Of a stretch of DNA of 64,000 nucleotides, positions 48,255 to 55,815 are shown piece by piece. The translations under genes and the position numbers were made by a program. The first letter of the stretch is position 1; each line of letters opens with the position of its first letter. The notes beneath the pieces were generated by a model. That model was not told the origin of the DNA. It was given only the letters and a program-made list of their open reading frames with translations, and ran no database searches. Source of the DNA: a virus; the IMG/VR virus record IMGVR_UViG_3300037882_004081, positions 38,729 to 102,728 of that record. One strand, written 5' to 3'.

Positions 48255-48860
48255 ATGATTGAGCAAGAGCTTCGCCAAATGGCACACCTCAGCAGGTGGC
48301 AGGTTGTGCCGGTCAACCGGAAACAATCGTTGGCTGAGCATTCGTGGTTTGTCGCGGTGATCGCGAAGAGGATCGTGGTCGACCTCAACATGACTGGTCA
48401 GCCAATCACAGTCGGAGTTGACATCTGTTCGATCAACATGGAGAACATCCTGTGGGAGGCGTTGATGCACGACGTTCCCGAGATTGTTGGCGGAGACACT
48501 CCAGGACCGATTCACGCACTCGTCAAAAAGGAAGCTCCGGGGCTCAAAGTCAAAATCTCCAAAGAAGTCAAGCGGTTCCTGCCGTGGTTCGAAGAGTCAC
48601 CTGATCCACTTACCCGTCAGATTGTCTGCATGGCGGACCTGACGGAGGCTTGCTTGTTCCTTCTTGAGGAAATTCAGTCTGGCAACGTCCGTGTGAAACC
48701 GCACTACGAGGTGTTGAGACACAAAACCGTCGTTTACCTGGAGGGTCTGGACTGGGTGTTCGGGGGTGGTGAGTGCAACTCTCCAGTGTCGTGGTTCGAA
48801 AAAGCCACCGTGAACGCCCAAAACAAGCTGAAGGTGATCGGCGAAAGGGGGTGGTTATGA
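48255..48860 (+). CDS. HD-domain 5'-nucleotidase, YfbR-like, 201 aa
   Basis: R14 W15, H29 in SLAEHS, H72-D73 with E76 (MHDVPEIVGGD), and D128 in MADLTE match the metal site of the YfbR-type HD phosphohydrolases that dephosphorylate dNMPs. It pairs logically with the MazG-like and dNMP kinase-like enzymes. The ATG giving MIEQELRQM is chosen. The stop overlaps the next gene (ATGA). Confidence 0.85.
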   Translation: MIEQELRQMAHLSRWQVVPVNRKQSLAEHSWFVAVIAKRIVVDLNMTGQPITVGVDICSINMENILWEALMHDVPEIVGGDTPGPIHALVKKEAPGLKVKISKEVKRFLPWFEESPDPLTRQIVCMADLTEACLFLLEEIQSGNVRVKPHYEVLRHKTVVYLEGLDWVFGGGECNSPVSWFEKATVNAQNKLKVIGERGWL

Positions 48861-49225
48861 TACTGGGAGAACAAGAGACACTGGACCTCATTTCGGTGGT
48901 CACACAGTCGGAGTTGCCCAACGAGGCAAAGATCAAGATTGTTCAGACGCTGTCCAGCGCTAGGTCCATTCGGAAGGCTTCTGATGTAGCCTCCCTTTGT
49001 CTGCTCGCTATCATCTACCATTGGCACAAGGAAGCCGGTCACCCCATGGGCGAAGCGCCATCGGTTACGGTTCCGCTGTCCGCGATCAAGGAGATCGATC
49101 AGAACATCAAGGAGTTTGGCATGCCAAAACTGGTATACCGGGAGGAAGGCGAGGAAGCCGTCGTTTCAATGCACTGGGATAAAACAAATGGAAGCACCAC
49201 CGAGCCTGACCAAAGAGCGGGATGA
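48857..49225 (+). CDS. Hypothetical protein, 122 aa
   Basis: Helical protein, no motif recognised. The ATG (MILGEQETL) lies in the ATGA overlap with the HD hydrolase. The stop overlaps the next gene by 38 bases. Confidence 0.65.
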   Translation: MILGEQETLDLISVVTQSELPNEAKIKIVQTLSSARSIRKASDVASLCLLAIIYHWHKEAGHPMGEAPSVTVPLSAIKEIDQNIKEFGMPKLVYREEGEEAVVSMHWDKTNGSTTEPDQRAG

Positions 49226-49796
49226 CCTGAAAAGGCTCCTTGGCACCAACTACGACCACTTTGTTGACCCGTGGAGACGGCAGGTTGATTCCGTGTCCAG
49301 GGCAATCTCGGAGGAACCCATCGTGACGGTCAGACTGATGATGGCGGCGATTCCGACGGATGTGCGGGTGTTGGCGGTGGCGGGGGCGGTAGACCTTCAA
49401 GAAGATGTCCACAAGAAGGAACTGGCAGGTGCGCCGATCCGGATATCACAAGCGGTCAAAGCATCAAGGGACCGCACCAAAGCTCTATTAGGTCAAGACG
49501 AGTACAAAGTTGCCGTACAGCCCTACAAAGATGCCATCCTCACACTCCGGGAGTCAAAAAAGATGTCCGGCACGAAAGTTGCCGCCACCACAATTGCCCA
49601 CCATCAAGTGGCGGCAGCAGCGGACGAGGACAAAAGCGCCCTCTCGGACATCATCTGGGCAGCAGCGGCAGACCTACTTGATGAGGAAAACCGAAAAAGG
49701 GAAATAGCGCTGAAACTGAACGTGGCAAGCGCGTTCTCGAAGCCCAGTGAGCAAACCACACAAATTCCGGTTATTGAAGGACGGAGAGACGACTGA
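49188..49796 (+). CDS. Hypothetical protein, 202 aa
   Basis: Helical, Ala-rich and charged, with coiled-coil-like spacing. Start MEAPPSLTKER chosen; the frame extends upstream. The last 30 residues overlap the next small gene. Unknown function. Confidence 0.68.
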   Translation: MEAPPSLTKERDDLKRLLGTNYDHFVDPWRRQVDSVSRAISEEPIVTVRLMMAAIPTDVRVLAVAGAVDLQEDVHKKELAGAPIRISQAVKASRDRTKALLGQDEYKVAVQPYKDAILTLRESKKMSGTKVAATTIAHHQVAAAADEDKSALSDIIWAAAADLLDEENRKREIALKLNVASAFSKPSEQTTQIPVIEGRRDD

Positions 49797-49914
49797 CCCG
49801 GCGTTGGGTGACCAGTTCTACGACGGTACCGGGTGGGTACCGACTAAGCGTGACGGGAGGTTAGTGCACGCTGGGCTAGTCGGAGCTTACCGGAGACCCG
49901 TTCGACTTGGCTAG
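49747..49914 (+). CDS. Small hypothetical protein, 55 aa
   Basis: A GTG-started frame (MSKPHKFRLLKDGETTD) overlapping the previous gene's end by 50 bases. It contains a WVPTKRDGRLVH core and a basic end. It overlaps the convergent gene by 39 bases. Support is the coherent composition only. Confidence 0.5.
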   Translation: MSKPHKFRLLKDGETTDPALGDQFYDGTGWVPTKRDGRLVHAGLVGAYRRPVRLG

Positions 49915-50154
49915 TGCGGTTATCGCGATCGCCATATGCCGGGTGGCAGTGCGCTCAGCACAAAGTTGAGCAACCTCAACGGTGTCGTGCTCGGTGGCAC
50001 CAGTCTTTCCTAGACAGGACCAACGCCATTTCCGTGGTGGTCCGTTGCGCGTCCCCATTGGTTGCCAAACCGTGAGTTCGACCCACGGGGTCAGCACAAG
50101 GGACCTGCTGTCATACTGATTGGTTTTCCAGTTAGGGTGTGGCTTGTTGTTCAT
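49876..50154 (-). CDS. Small hypothetical protein, 92 aa
   Basis: Trp- and Pro-rich N-terminal part (PRKWRWSCLGKTG), then helices rich in Ala. It overlaps the upstream gene by 23 bases. No family recognised. Confidence 0.5.
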   Translation of the reverse strand: MNNKPHPNWKTNQYDSRSLVLTPWVELTVWQPMGTRNGPPRKWRWSCLGKTGATEHDTVEVAQLCAERTATRHMAIAITALAKSNGSPVSSD

Positions 50155-50521
50155 CTTTGAGGTCTTGAAGGTCTTGTTCCATGTGGCGAATTGCCGCTGC
50201 CAGAATCCCGTGGGCAGCGTACTGGAGTTTTGGTCCGATCATCTGACTGTCAGGATCGTCGGCTACCTTGATCGGGATAAGCTCCTTGAGGCGCTTCAGT
50301 ACCACCCCAAGGTCGCTCGTAGGTTCGGCTGATTCTGAGCCCTGTGGCTTACGCAGAAGTTCGTAAAGGGCATCGGCGTTCACCGAAACCTCTTCGGCCT
50401 TTGGCGAGCCAAGAGGTTTGAGTTGAATGGAGCCGCCCGGAATGAGGCTGACGGTGAGCGGCTTATCGCCGACCATGAAGCCGGAGATGCGACGGACGAT
50501 TTTGGAGATTGGTGCGACCAT
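50132..50521 (-). CDS. Hypothetical protein under own promoter, 129 aa
   Basis: Start MVAPISKIVRR fixed by a promoter whose -10 lies 18 bases upstream. A beta N-terminal half (PLTVSLIPGGSIQLKPL) and a helical C-terminal half (HGILAAAIRHMEQDLQDL). Leader A/C-rich. No family recognised. Confidence 0.75.
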   Translation of the reverse strand: MVAPISKIVRRISGFMVGDKPLTVSLIPGGSIQLKPLGSPKAEEVSVNADALYELLRKPQGSESAEPTSDLGVVLKRLKELIPIKVADDPDSQMIGPKLQYAAHGILAAAIRHMEQDLQDLKDEQQATP

Positions 50522-50539
50522 TGGTTTAGAGAGTGGGTA

Positions 50540-50568
50540 AATATAACACAGAAAAAGACTCTTGTCAA
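50540..50568 (-). promoter_or_regulatory. Sigma70-type promoter
   Basis: Minus strand: TTGACA, 17 bases, TATATT with extended -10 TGT and the shared AC flank. It predicts a leader of about 11 bases for the 129-residue gene. Confidence 0.88.
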
Positions 50569-50588
50569 GTACCCTTTCTGAGAGCCAC

Positions 50589-50798
50589 ATGAAAATCACT
50601 GGAGTCATTTTGAAGGAGACCGATCGGGCTGTTGAGTTCCAGCCCAGGGATAGCAGTCAGGCTCATTGGTTGCCAAGATCAACAATCGACACCATCCACA
50701 AAAAGCCTGTTGGGAGCGGTGGGATAGTGGTGGCGACGATCGATCTTGCCGATTGGATGGCTAAGGATCGAGGCATTGACGTATATGAGGATGCCTGA
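50589..50798 (+). CDS. Small hypothetical protein, 69 aa
   Basis: Beta-rich with a pattern like a short RNA/DNA-binding barrel (MKITGVILKETDRAVEFQP, WLPRSTIDTI). The end is acidic. It precedes the tail fibre gene by 15 bases. No family is certain. Confidence 0.6.
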   Translation: MKITGVILKETDRAVEFQPRDSSQAHWLPRSTIDTIHKKPVGSGGIVVATIDLADWMAKDRGIDVYEDA

Positions 50799-50813
50799 TG
50801 GCTAGATATCCCC

Positions 50814-53591
50814 GTGACTCTGCAGAACCTCACGGGGCAACCACTCCTCATCACGTACACCGATAACGGCGAGGAAAAACTCTCCAACCTCGGCGCTTAT
50901 GCGTCTATCGCCATTGCGACTGGCATACTGAGTCCCAGTACGCTCAGAATGATCGAAGTCGGTTATCTGAAGGTAGCCGGTGAACTCTCAACAGCACCGG
51001 ACGTTTATTTGCCACCGGTATCTGGATTTGGTCTCCGTTATGCCAGTGATTGGCGGATCGGGGCATTCTACGCGGGTGGATCAATCGTCAAAAACTCCGG
51101 TGTTACTTGGATTGCACTCCAGGATGTTCAGTCCATCTCGCCACCATCAGAGGGGAGCGATTGGACGGTGTTTTCCATCACCACTTCGGAGTTGTTCCTG
51201 GGGATCGACCCGGATACCGTCTCGACCAACCACGTCATTTACAAATCGGCGTCCGGATGGGTGGCTGGATTGCTGGGCGACAGCAACCTGAACTCCCTAT
51301 CGATTTCCAAGATCAGTGGCCTCACCACTGCCCTATCCCAAAAGGTGTCGACGACGGGCGGCACAATGACCGGGTTCCTGCTGCTGCACGCTGATCCAAC
51401 GATCTCGACGCACGCAGCCCGCAAGGGGTGGGTTGACTCCACGTTCATCGCGAAAGCCGGTGGCACGATGTCTGGTGCGCTGTCCGTCCAGACGCCAAGT
51501 GCGGACGCCCACGCGGCTCCCCGGAGTTACGTTGATACGGCGGTGACAGGTCGCCTCGCGCTCTCGGGCGGCGCGATGACCGGTTACATCTTGCTGCACG
51601 CCGCCCCGTCCGACAACGCCCACGCGGTCAATAAGGGATGGGCTGATACGACGTTCCTCGCGAAAGCCGGTGGCACGATGAGCGGTTTCCTGCTGCTGCA
51701 CGCTGACCCAACGGTCTCGACGCACGCGGCTCGCAAGGGGTGGGTCGACACCAATTTCCTCGCTAAGGCGGGTGGCTCCATGGCGGGTTTCATTGGACTC
51801 CACGCCAACCCGACTGACTCCACGCACGCAGCCCGCAAGGCGTATGTGGACCTGTTCTTGCCGCTTGCCGGTGGGACAATGAGCGGGTTCCTGATCCTGC
51901 ACGCTGACCCGACGCTTTCCACGCATGCAGCCCGCAAGGGGTGGATTGACACCAACTTCATCAACAAGTCCGGTGGTACCATGACGGGTGCGCTCACTGT
52001 TCCCGTCACCCCAACCGCTCCGGGGCACGCGGTCAGCAAGAGCTATCTGGAGTCTTCGATTGGTGGGTCTGGTGGTCCGTTTCTGGCGCTTGCTGGTGGC
52101 GTGATGACGGGTGCAATCACAGGAGCACACGGGCTCTTGCCAAGGTCCGGTGGAGTGTCGTTCCCGATAACCGCAGAAGTTTACTTCTCGAACGTTGCGG
52201 ACGCTTCCGGCACCAACGGTCTGTATCACTCGACCGAACAAGCCACCCTCGCCTACAGGGGTAAGCAACTGCTCAGGCGTGGTGGGACGGTGACAGCCTC
52301 TGGTGACTACACGGTTCCCGCAACCGCTGGTTTGGCGCTGATTGCCAACGAAACCGCTGCCGTCATCACACTTGCCGCTGGTACTGGTGGGCAATTGGTG
52401 CTCAAGAAGGTCTCCGGATCTGGCGTCCCCGCTATCATCTCGACCGGGACTTCGATCGGACAACTCGCGGACCTTGTGTTGTCGGTTTCGGGTGAATCAG
52501 CTGTCCTGGAGTACATCGACTCCACGTGGGTTCTGGTGAGCCGTTACACACCGCAGTCGGAATCGGTAGCGGTGGCGTTTGAAACCCCAGGCACCGAAAC
52601 ATCCAACGAAATCACGGTTGCCGCCAAGGTCCGAGATAGAATCTACCGACAGATTGACGTGTCGGCAGTCACCAACGAAGGCGGCGGCACCATCGGGTTC
52701 ACGGTCGTTGACTCCACCGGATGGCGAGTCGGGGACGTGATCGAAATTGCCGAATCGCCCGGTGGATACAACGGTGTTTACTCGATCACCTCCCTTACTG
52801 GCACCTCCATCCGAGCGCTTGGCACCTACTCATCGACTAGCACCGGAGTCCTGCGCGGGCAAATCCGGCCTCTGGTCACGGAGCCAAAAACAATCCTGTT
52901 CGCGCTGTCCGGTTCCGCGATCGACCCGTTTGTCGCACCAGCCAGTGGACTCGCGATTTCCGCAACCGTTGGTGGATCGGTGGCAGTTGGTCAGGACTTG
53001 GTGGCAGTGAGAAGCTCCATTGAAGACATCTCGGTCAAAGTCTCCGATTCGATCGGGGGAGCAAAATCCTGCTACATTCACGCGATCTCAGCGGGCAATC
53101 CAAATGGTTCGGTATACGGTCTCAATGAGACCGTTGTGTCGGATGTCGCCAAACACTCTACCTCTATCACCGGGGTGGCGGATTCCGGCAGCGGTAGTTC
53201 GATCCTGACTCTGGACGACTGGTTGTACTGGGAGGTTGGAGATGACGTGACGGTAGATGGTACCGCGGATTATGACGGCACTCACGAAGTTCTGTCGATC
53301 GATGCGGGAGCTGGCGAGGTCGAAATCGGTGTGGTATTCACATCGTCGCAAACCGGCCTCGCGACCAGCGAAAACACCCTCGAAGTTACGGTGTTGAATA
53401 ATGCCGGGTTCGATGGCTTGCTGGCTCTTTTCGACGGACCATCAGCGATTGGCGGTACCAGCCCGTCCGCGCTACCGGTCGTCGCGACTCTGGCGTCCAG
53501 CATACTGGGCGTGCGAGCGTCGTTCTCGGGCGCTGGTGCCACCACCGGTCGCGCCTACCAACTTCCGAGCGTCCAGCTTACTTTTGCCTGA
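50814..53591 (+). CDS. Tail fibre protein with GGTM repeats, 925 aa
   Basis: A GTG start. After an N-terminal 180 residues comes a run of seven or eight repeats of 32-40 residues (GGTMSGFLLL..P..STHAARKGWVD), the known phage tail-fibre repeat type. The remainder is beta-rich (two or three domains) and ends in a short hydrophobic strand. It probably binds the host surface. The stop overlaps the next gene's ATG (TGATG). Confidence 0.85.
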   Translation: MTLQNLTGQPLLITYTDNGEEKLSNLGAYASIAIATGILSPSTLRMIEVGYLKVAGELSTAPDVYLPPVSGFGLRYASDWRIGAFYAGGSIVKNSGVTWIALQDVQSISPPSEGSDWTVFSITTSELFLGIDPDTVSTNHVIYKSASGWVAGLLGDSNLNSLSISKISGLTTALSQKVSTTGGTMTGFLLLHADPTISTHAARKGWVDSTFIAKAGGTMSGALSVQTPSADAHAAPRSYVDTAVTGRLALSGGAMTGYILLHAAPSDNAHAVNKGWADTTFLAKAGGTMSGFLLLHADPTVSTHAARKGWVDTNFLAKAGGSMAGFIGLHANPTDSTHAARKAYVDLFLPLAGGTMSGFLILHADPTLSTHAARKGWIDTNFINKSGGTMTGALTVPVTPTAPGHAVSKSYLESSIGGSGGPFLALAGGVMTGAITGAHGLLPRSGGVSFPITAEVYFSNVADASGTNGLYHSTEQATLAYRGKQLLRRGGTVTASGDYTVPATAGLALIANETAAVITLAAGTGGQLVLKKVSGSGVPAIISTGTSIGQLADLVLSVSGESAVLEYIDSTWVLVSRYTPQSESVAVAFETPGTETSNEITVAAKVRDRIYRQIDVSAVTNEGGGTIGFTVVDSTGWRVGDVIEIAESPGGYNGVYSITSLTGTSIRALGTYSSTSTGVLRGQIRPLVTEPKTILFALSGSAIDPFVAPASGLAISATVGGSVAVGQDLVAVRSSIEDISVKVSDSIGGAKSCYIHAISAGNPNGSVYGLNETVVSDVAKHSTSITGVADSGSGSSILTLDDWLYWEVGDDVTVDGTADYDGTHEVLSIDAGAGEVEIGVVFTSSQTGLATSENTLEVTVLNNAGFDGLLALFDGPSAIGGTSPSALPVVATLASSILGVRASFSGAGATTGRAYQLPSVQLTFA
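51357..52118 (+). repeat. Tandem tail-fibre repeat array (coding)
   Basis: Seven diverged units of about 96-120 bases plus a partial one, each beginning with codons for GG(T/A/S)M. Third-base differences and a few substitutions show they are not recent perfect copies. Confidence 0.85.
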
Positions 53592-54103
53592 TGCTGCTTT
53601 CACCCGTCAACCTTGGAGTCGCTTGGGGAAACCCAAGGTTTCAGCCTGTTCTGGCAAGTTGGTTCCAGTGCTTCTTCACTGGTCCCATTGGAAGGATGCC
53701 TGACATCACGAACGTGGAGATCAAAGGGCTTCCCGAGATCGGTGACACGGTGACACACGCCGACATCCCGTTGGTCAACTCGTGCATTCAGGTACCGAGC
53801 CACTTCATCCCCGTTGGGCCATTCAACCTGCAGTGCCGGATGTTCTCGAATCGTGATGGTCTCAACTTCTGGTCGGCGTGGCGGGACTTGGTGTACGACT
53901 ACGGGACAGACTCCGTTGGGCTTCTCAACCAAGTCGCCGGATCAGGCGAGATCACGATTTTTTCGGGCGATTCCACGTTGGCTGTGTATGAGTTGCTCAA
54001 CGTATGGCCAAGCAGGGTGGCGGTAGGACCGTTTTCGGTGGACGAGGATGGTCTCCTTCCGTATTCGATCACGCTAGTGGTTAATCAGGCGCGGCTTGTA
54101 TAG
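53591..54103 (+). CDS. T4 gp19-like tail tube protein, 170 aa
   Basis: Beta-sandwich with the layout of tail-tube proteins: PFNLQCRMFSNRDGLNFW, then SWRDLVYDYGT-type helix, STLAVYELLNVWPSRVAVGP and a C-terminal YSITLVVNQA strand. Length equals T4 gp19 (163). It forms the inner tube. Could alternatively be the tube initiator gp54. Start fixed by TGATG with the fibre gene. Confidence 0.78.
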   Translation: MLLSPVNLGVAWGNPRFQPVLASWFQCFFTGPIGRMPDITNVEIKGLPEIGDTVTHADIPLVNSCIQVPSHFIPVGPFNLQCRMFSNRDGLNFWSAWRDLVYDYGTDSVGLLNQVAGSGEITIFSGDSTLAVYELLNVWPSRVAVGPFSVDEDGLLPYSITLVVNQARLV

Positions 54104-54152
54104 GCGATGCGTTCTGCGTTCGGTTATGCCGCACGCGCCACATACGCCAAGC

Positions 54153-55103
54153 ATGAGGTTCATGAAGAGAAGGGCTCGACCAGCTGACCTTCTCACCGAA
54201 AAGCAGATCCTAAGCGCCATGTCGATGCGCGTGGATTCCAAGATGACGTGGCGGGAAGTTGGCGACATGTTCAACATTCGCGGGGAAGAGCCTGTCGAGG
54301 CGATGGTGGTGTTTCTGGAAGAGAAACTCGAAAAGAAGCTGAGGCGAGACGGCGAGGTTGTGGCTCCTTTTGTTCCTCCGCCGTCCATCAGCGAAACGCT
54401 GCGTGATGATGTGGATGAAGACGCAGAAGAGCAGGAAAACCCCAAGGAAGACGAAGAAGAGGATGACGACGACAAACCGGAGCCGCCAAAAAGCAGGAGT
54501 GTTGGTCCAAGCTCCTATGACACGAAAGACCCGGATGAGTTCGCTGGCCTCTTTGCCAAGCGTCGCGGCAGACCACCGGGTTCGGCGAACCGAACGATAG
54601 CCGGTCCGAAGTCATCCGCCGTTAGCATTTCCGACTCCATACCCACTCCAGCGACATCCGGACGACCATGGCGGTCTTCCCCAGACACCTTCTCCCGACC
54701 CGCTGACCGACCTTTCCCGAATTCACCCACTGTCATCACCACCTTGGCACCGAAAAAGCCTACTCCGCTGAAAGTCATGAACACACCCACCGAAGTCCTC
54801 GCCCATCACGGCTATGCGATCGAAACCGACGTGAAACCACCCATGGACATCAAAACCGCATTGGCGGAAGTTGCCAAAGATCTGGCGGAGGATATGGTGG
54901 TGCGAAATCTCACCACTCCGGACTCCAACATCGTGAAGGTGGCGCTCAAAAAAGTTGGAAAGGGCTATCATCTGGTCCCGGCGCAAGACGGTCCGGCTGA
55001 TGACGGTGGGGATCGGTGGGACTTGTATGTGGTCCCGGCTAGCTCCATGAAGAAACGTGGGGGCAGGAAGCCCGGAACCAAGATCGCCAAAAAAGCGCCT
55101 TAG
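54153..55103 (+). CDS. Acidic/Pro-rich protein with AT-hook-like motif, 316 aa
   Basis: Start MRFMKRRARPADLL chosen; an ATG at 54126 is possible. A helical N-terminal part with HTH-like spacing (MTWREVGDMFNIRGEEP) is followed by a strongly acidic run (KEDEEEDDDDKPEPPK) and RRGRPPGSAN, an AT-hook-type motif, then a Pro/Ser-rich linker and a C-terminal domain ending in a basic tail (KKRGGRKPGTKIAKKAP). DNA binding is inferred. Its stop shares four bases with the convergent gene. Confidence 0.7.
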   Translation: MRFMKRRARPADLLTEKQILSAMSMRVDSKMTWREVGDMFNIRGEEPVEAMVVFLEEKLEKKLRRDGEVVAPFVPPPSISETLRDDVDEDAEEQENPKEDEEEDDDDKPEPPKSRSVGPSSYDTKDPDEFAGLFAKRRGRPPGSANRTIAGPKSSAVSISDSIPTPATSGRPWRSSPDTFSRPADRPFPNSPTVITTLAPKKPTPLKVMNTPTEVLAHHGYAIETDVKPPMDIKTALAEVAKDLAEDMVVRNLTTPDSNIVKVALKKVGKGYHLVPAQDGPADDGGDRWDLYVVPASSMKKRGGRKPGTKIAKKAP

Positions 55104-55807
55104 CCACCGGAGGAATCACCGTAATAAGCTGGCGAGATGGCTCGGTTCATCTTGTCAACCATGGCACTCCCAGCCTTTTTGAGGTTATCGGAATTGAGGT
55201 CCGAAATAGCCTCGATTCGTCCATCCATCAGAGAGCTTATGGTGACTTGCTTACCAACTCCCTTGTAGGTCGAGACATAGACGGTGGTGTCGATCAGGTC
55301 CTCGTCTCCAACATCGTGGTACTCCCCGGTTAGAGCGTCTTGGAAAGCTTCGGCGGCGATCTTCAGGGTCTTCGGGAGGAGGTTTGGAAGCTCCATGTTG
55401 TTCTGGGCAATCCTGATCCACCCCCAGTGTTTGATCGCGAACTCTCTCGCATCCGACTCGCGCATCGCCGAAAAAGCATCCTGAGCGACCTGATCGCCCC
55501 ACTCCCGACCAAGCATCCTGACTAGTTCGTCAAGGGCTTCGTCCAGGTCCTCTCCAAGTTGCGCGGAGAACTGCCCGTTGCTGACATCTTCTTTGAACGC
55601 CACCCAATCCGGACCGTAAATGTTCTCGGTTCCCAACAGTTCACAAAGTTGTGTGATCACAACCTCAATGACGTGCCCCTCGTGGTTGTAGTCCGAGTCC
55701 TCGTCAGCGTTTAGCAGACCACCACTGCCGGTGTACCAATACTCCCCAGAGAGGTTGAGCTTGGTTTCGCACAGGATGGCACGTTCGATCCGTTCAGTAA
55801 GGGTCAC
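55100..55807 (-). CDS. Hypothetical protein, 235 aa
   Basis: A GTG start (MTLTERIERAIL). Acidic, helical, with Trp/Tyr in a WYTGSGG turn. It lies eight bases past the portal stop, suggesting a head-associated role, but no family is recognised. Confidence 0.65.
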   Translation of the reverse strand: MTLTERIERAILCETKLNLSGEYWYTGSGGLLNADEDSDYNHEGHVIEVVITQLCELLGTENIYGPDWVAFKEDVSNGQFSAQLGEDLDEALDELVRMLGREWGDQVAQDAFSAMRESDAREFAIKHWGWIRIAQNNMELPNLLPKTLKIAAEAFQDALTGEYHDVGDEDLIDTTVYVSTYKGVGKQVTISSLMDGRIEAISDLNSDNLKKAGSAMVDKMNRAISPAYYGDSSGG

Positions 55808-55815
55808 CCTGAAAA

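Noticed and set aside
51357-52118. Possible CRISPR-like array
   Set aside because: The units are diverged coding repeats of a tail fibre without constant repeats and unique spacers.
51333-52463. Minus-strand frame (376 codons) with repeats
   Set aside because: Mirror of the fibre repeats; Arg/Gly/His-rich with no beta or helical periodicity.
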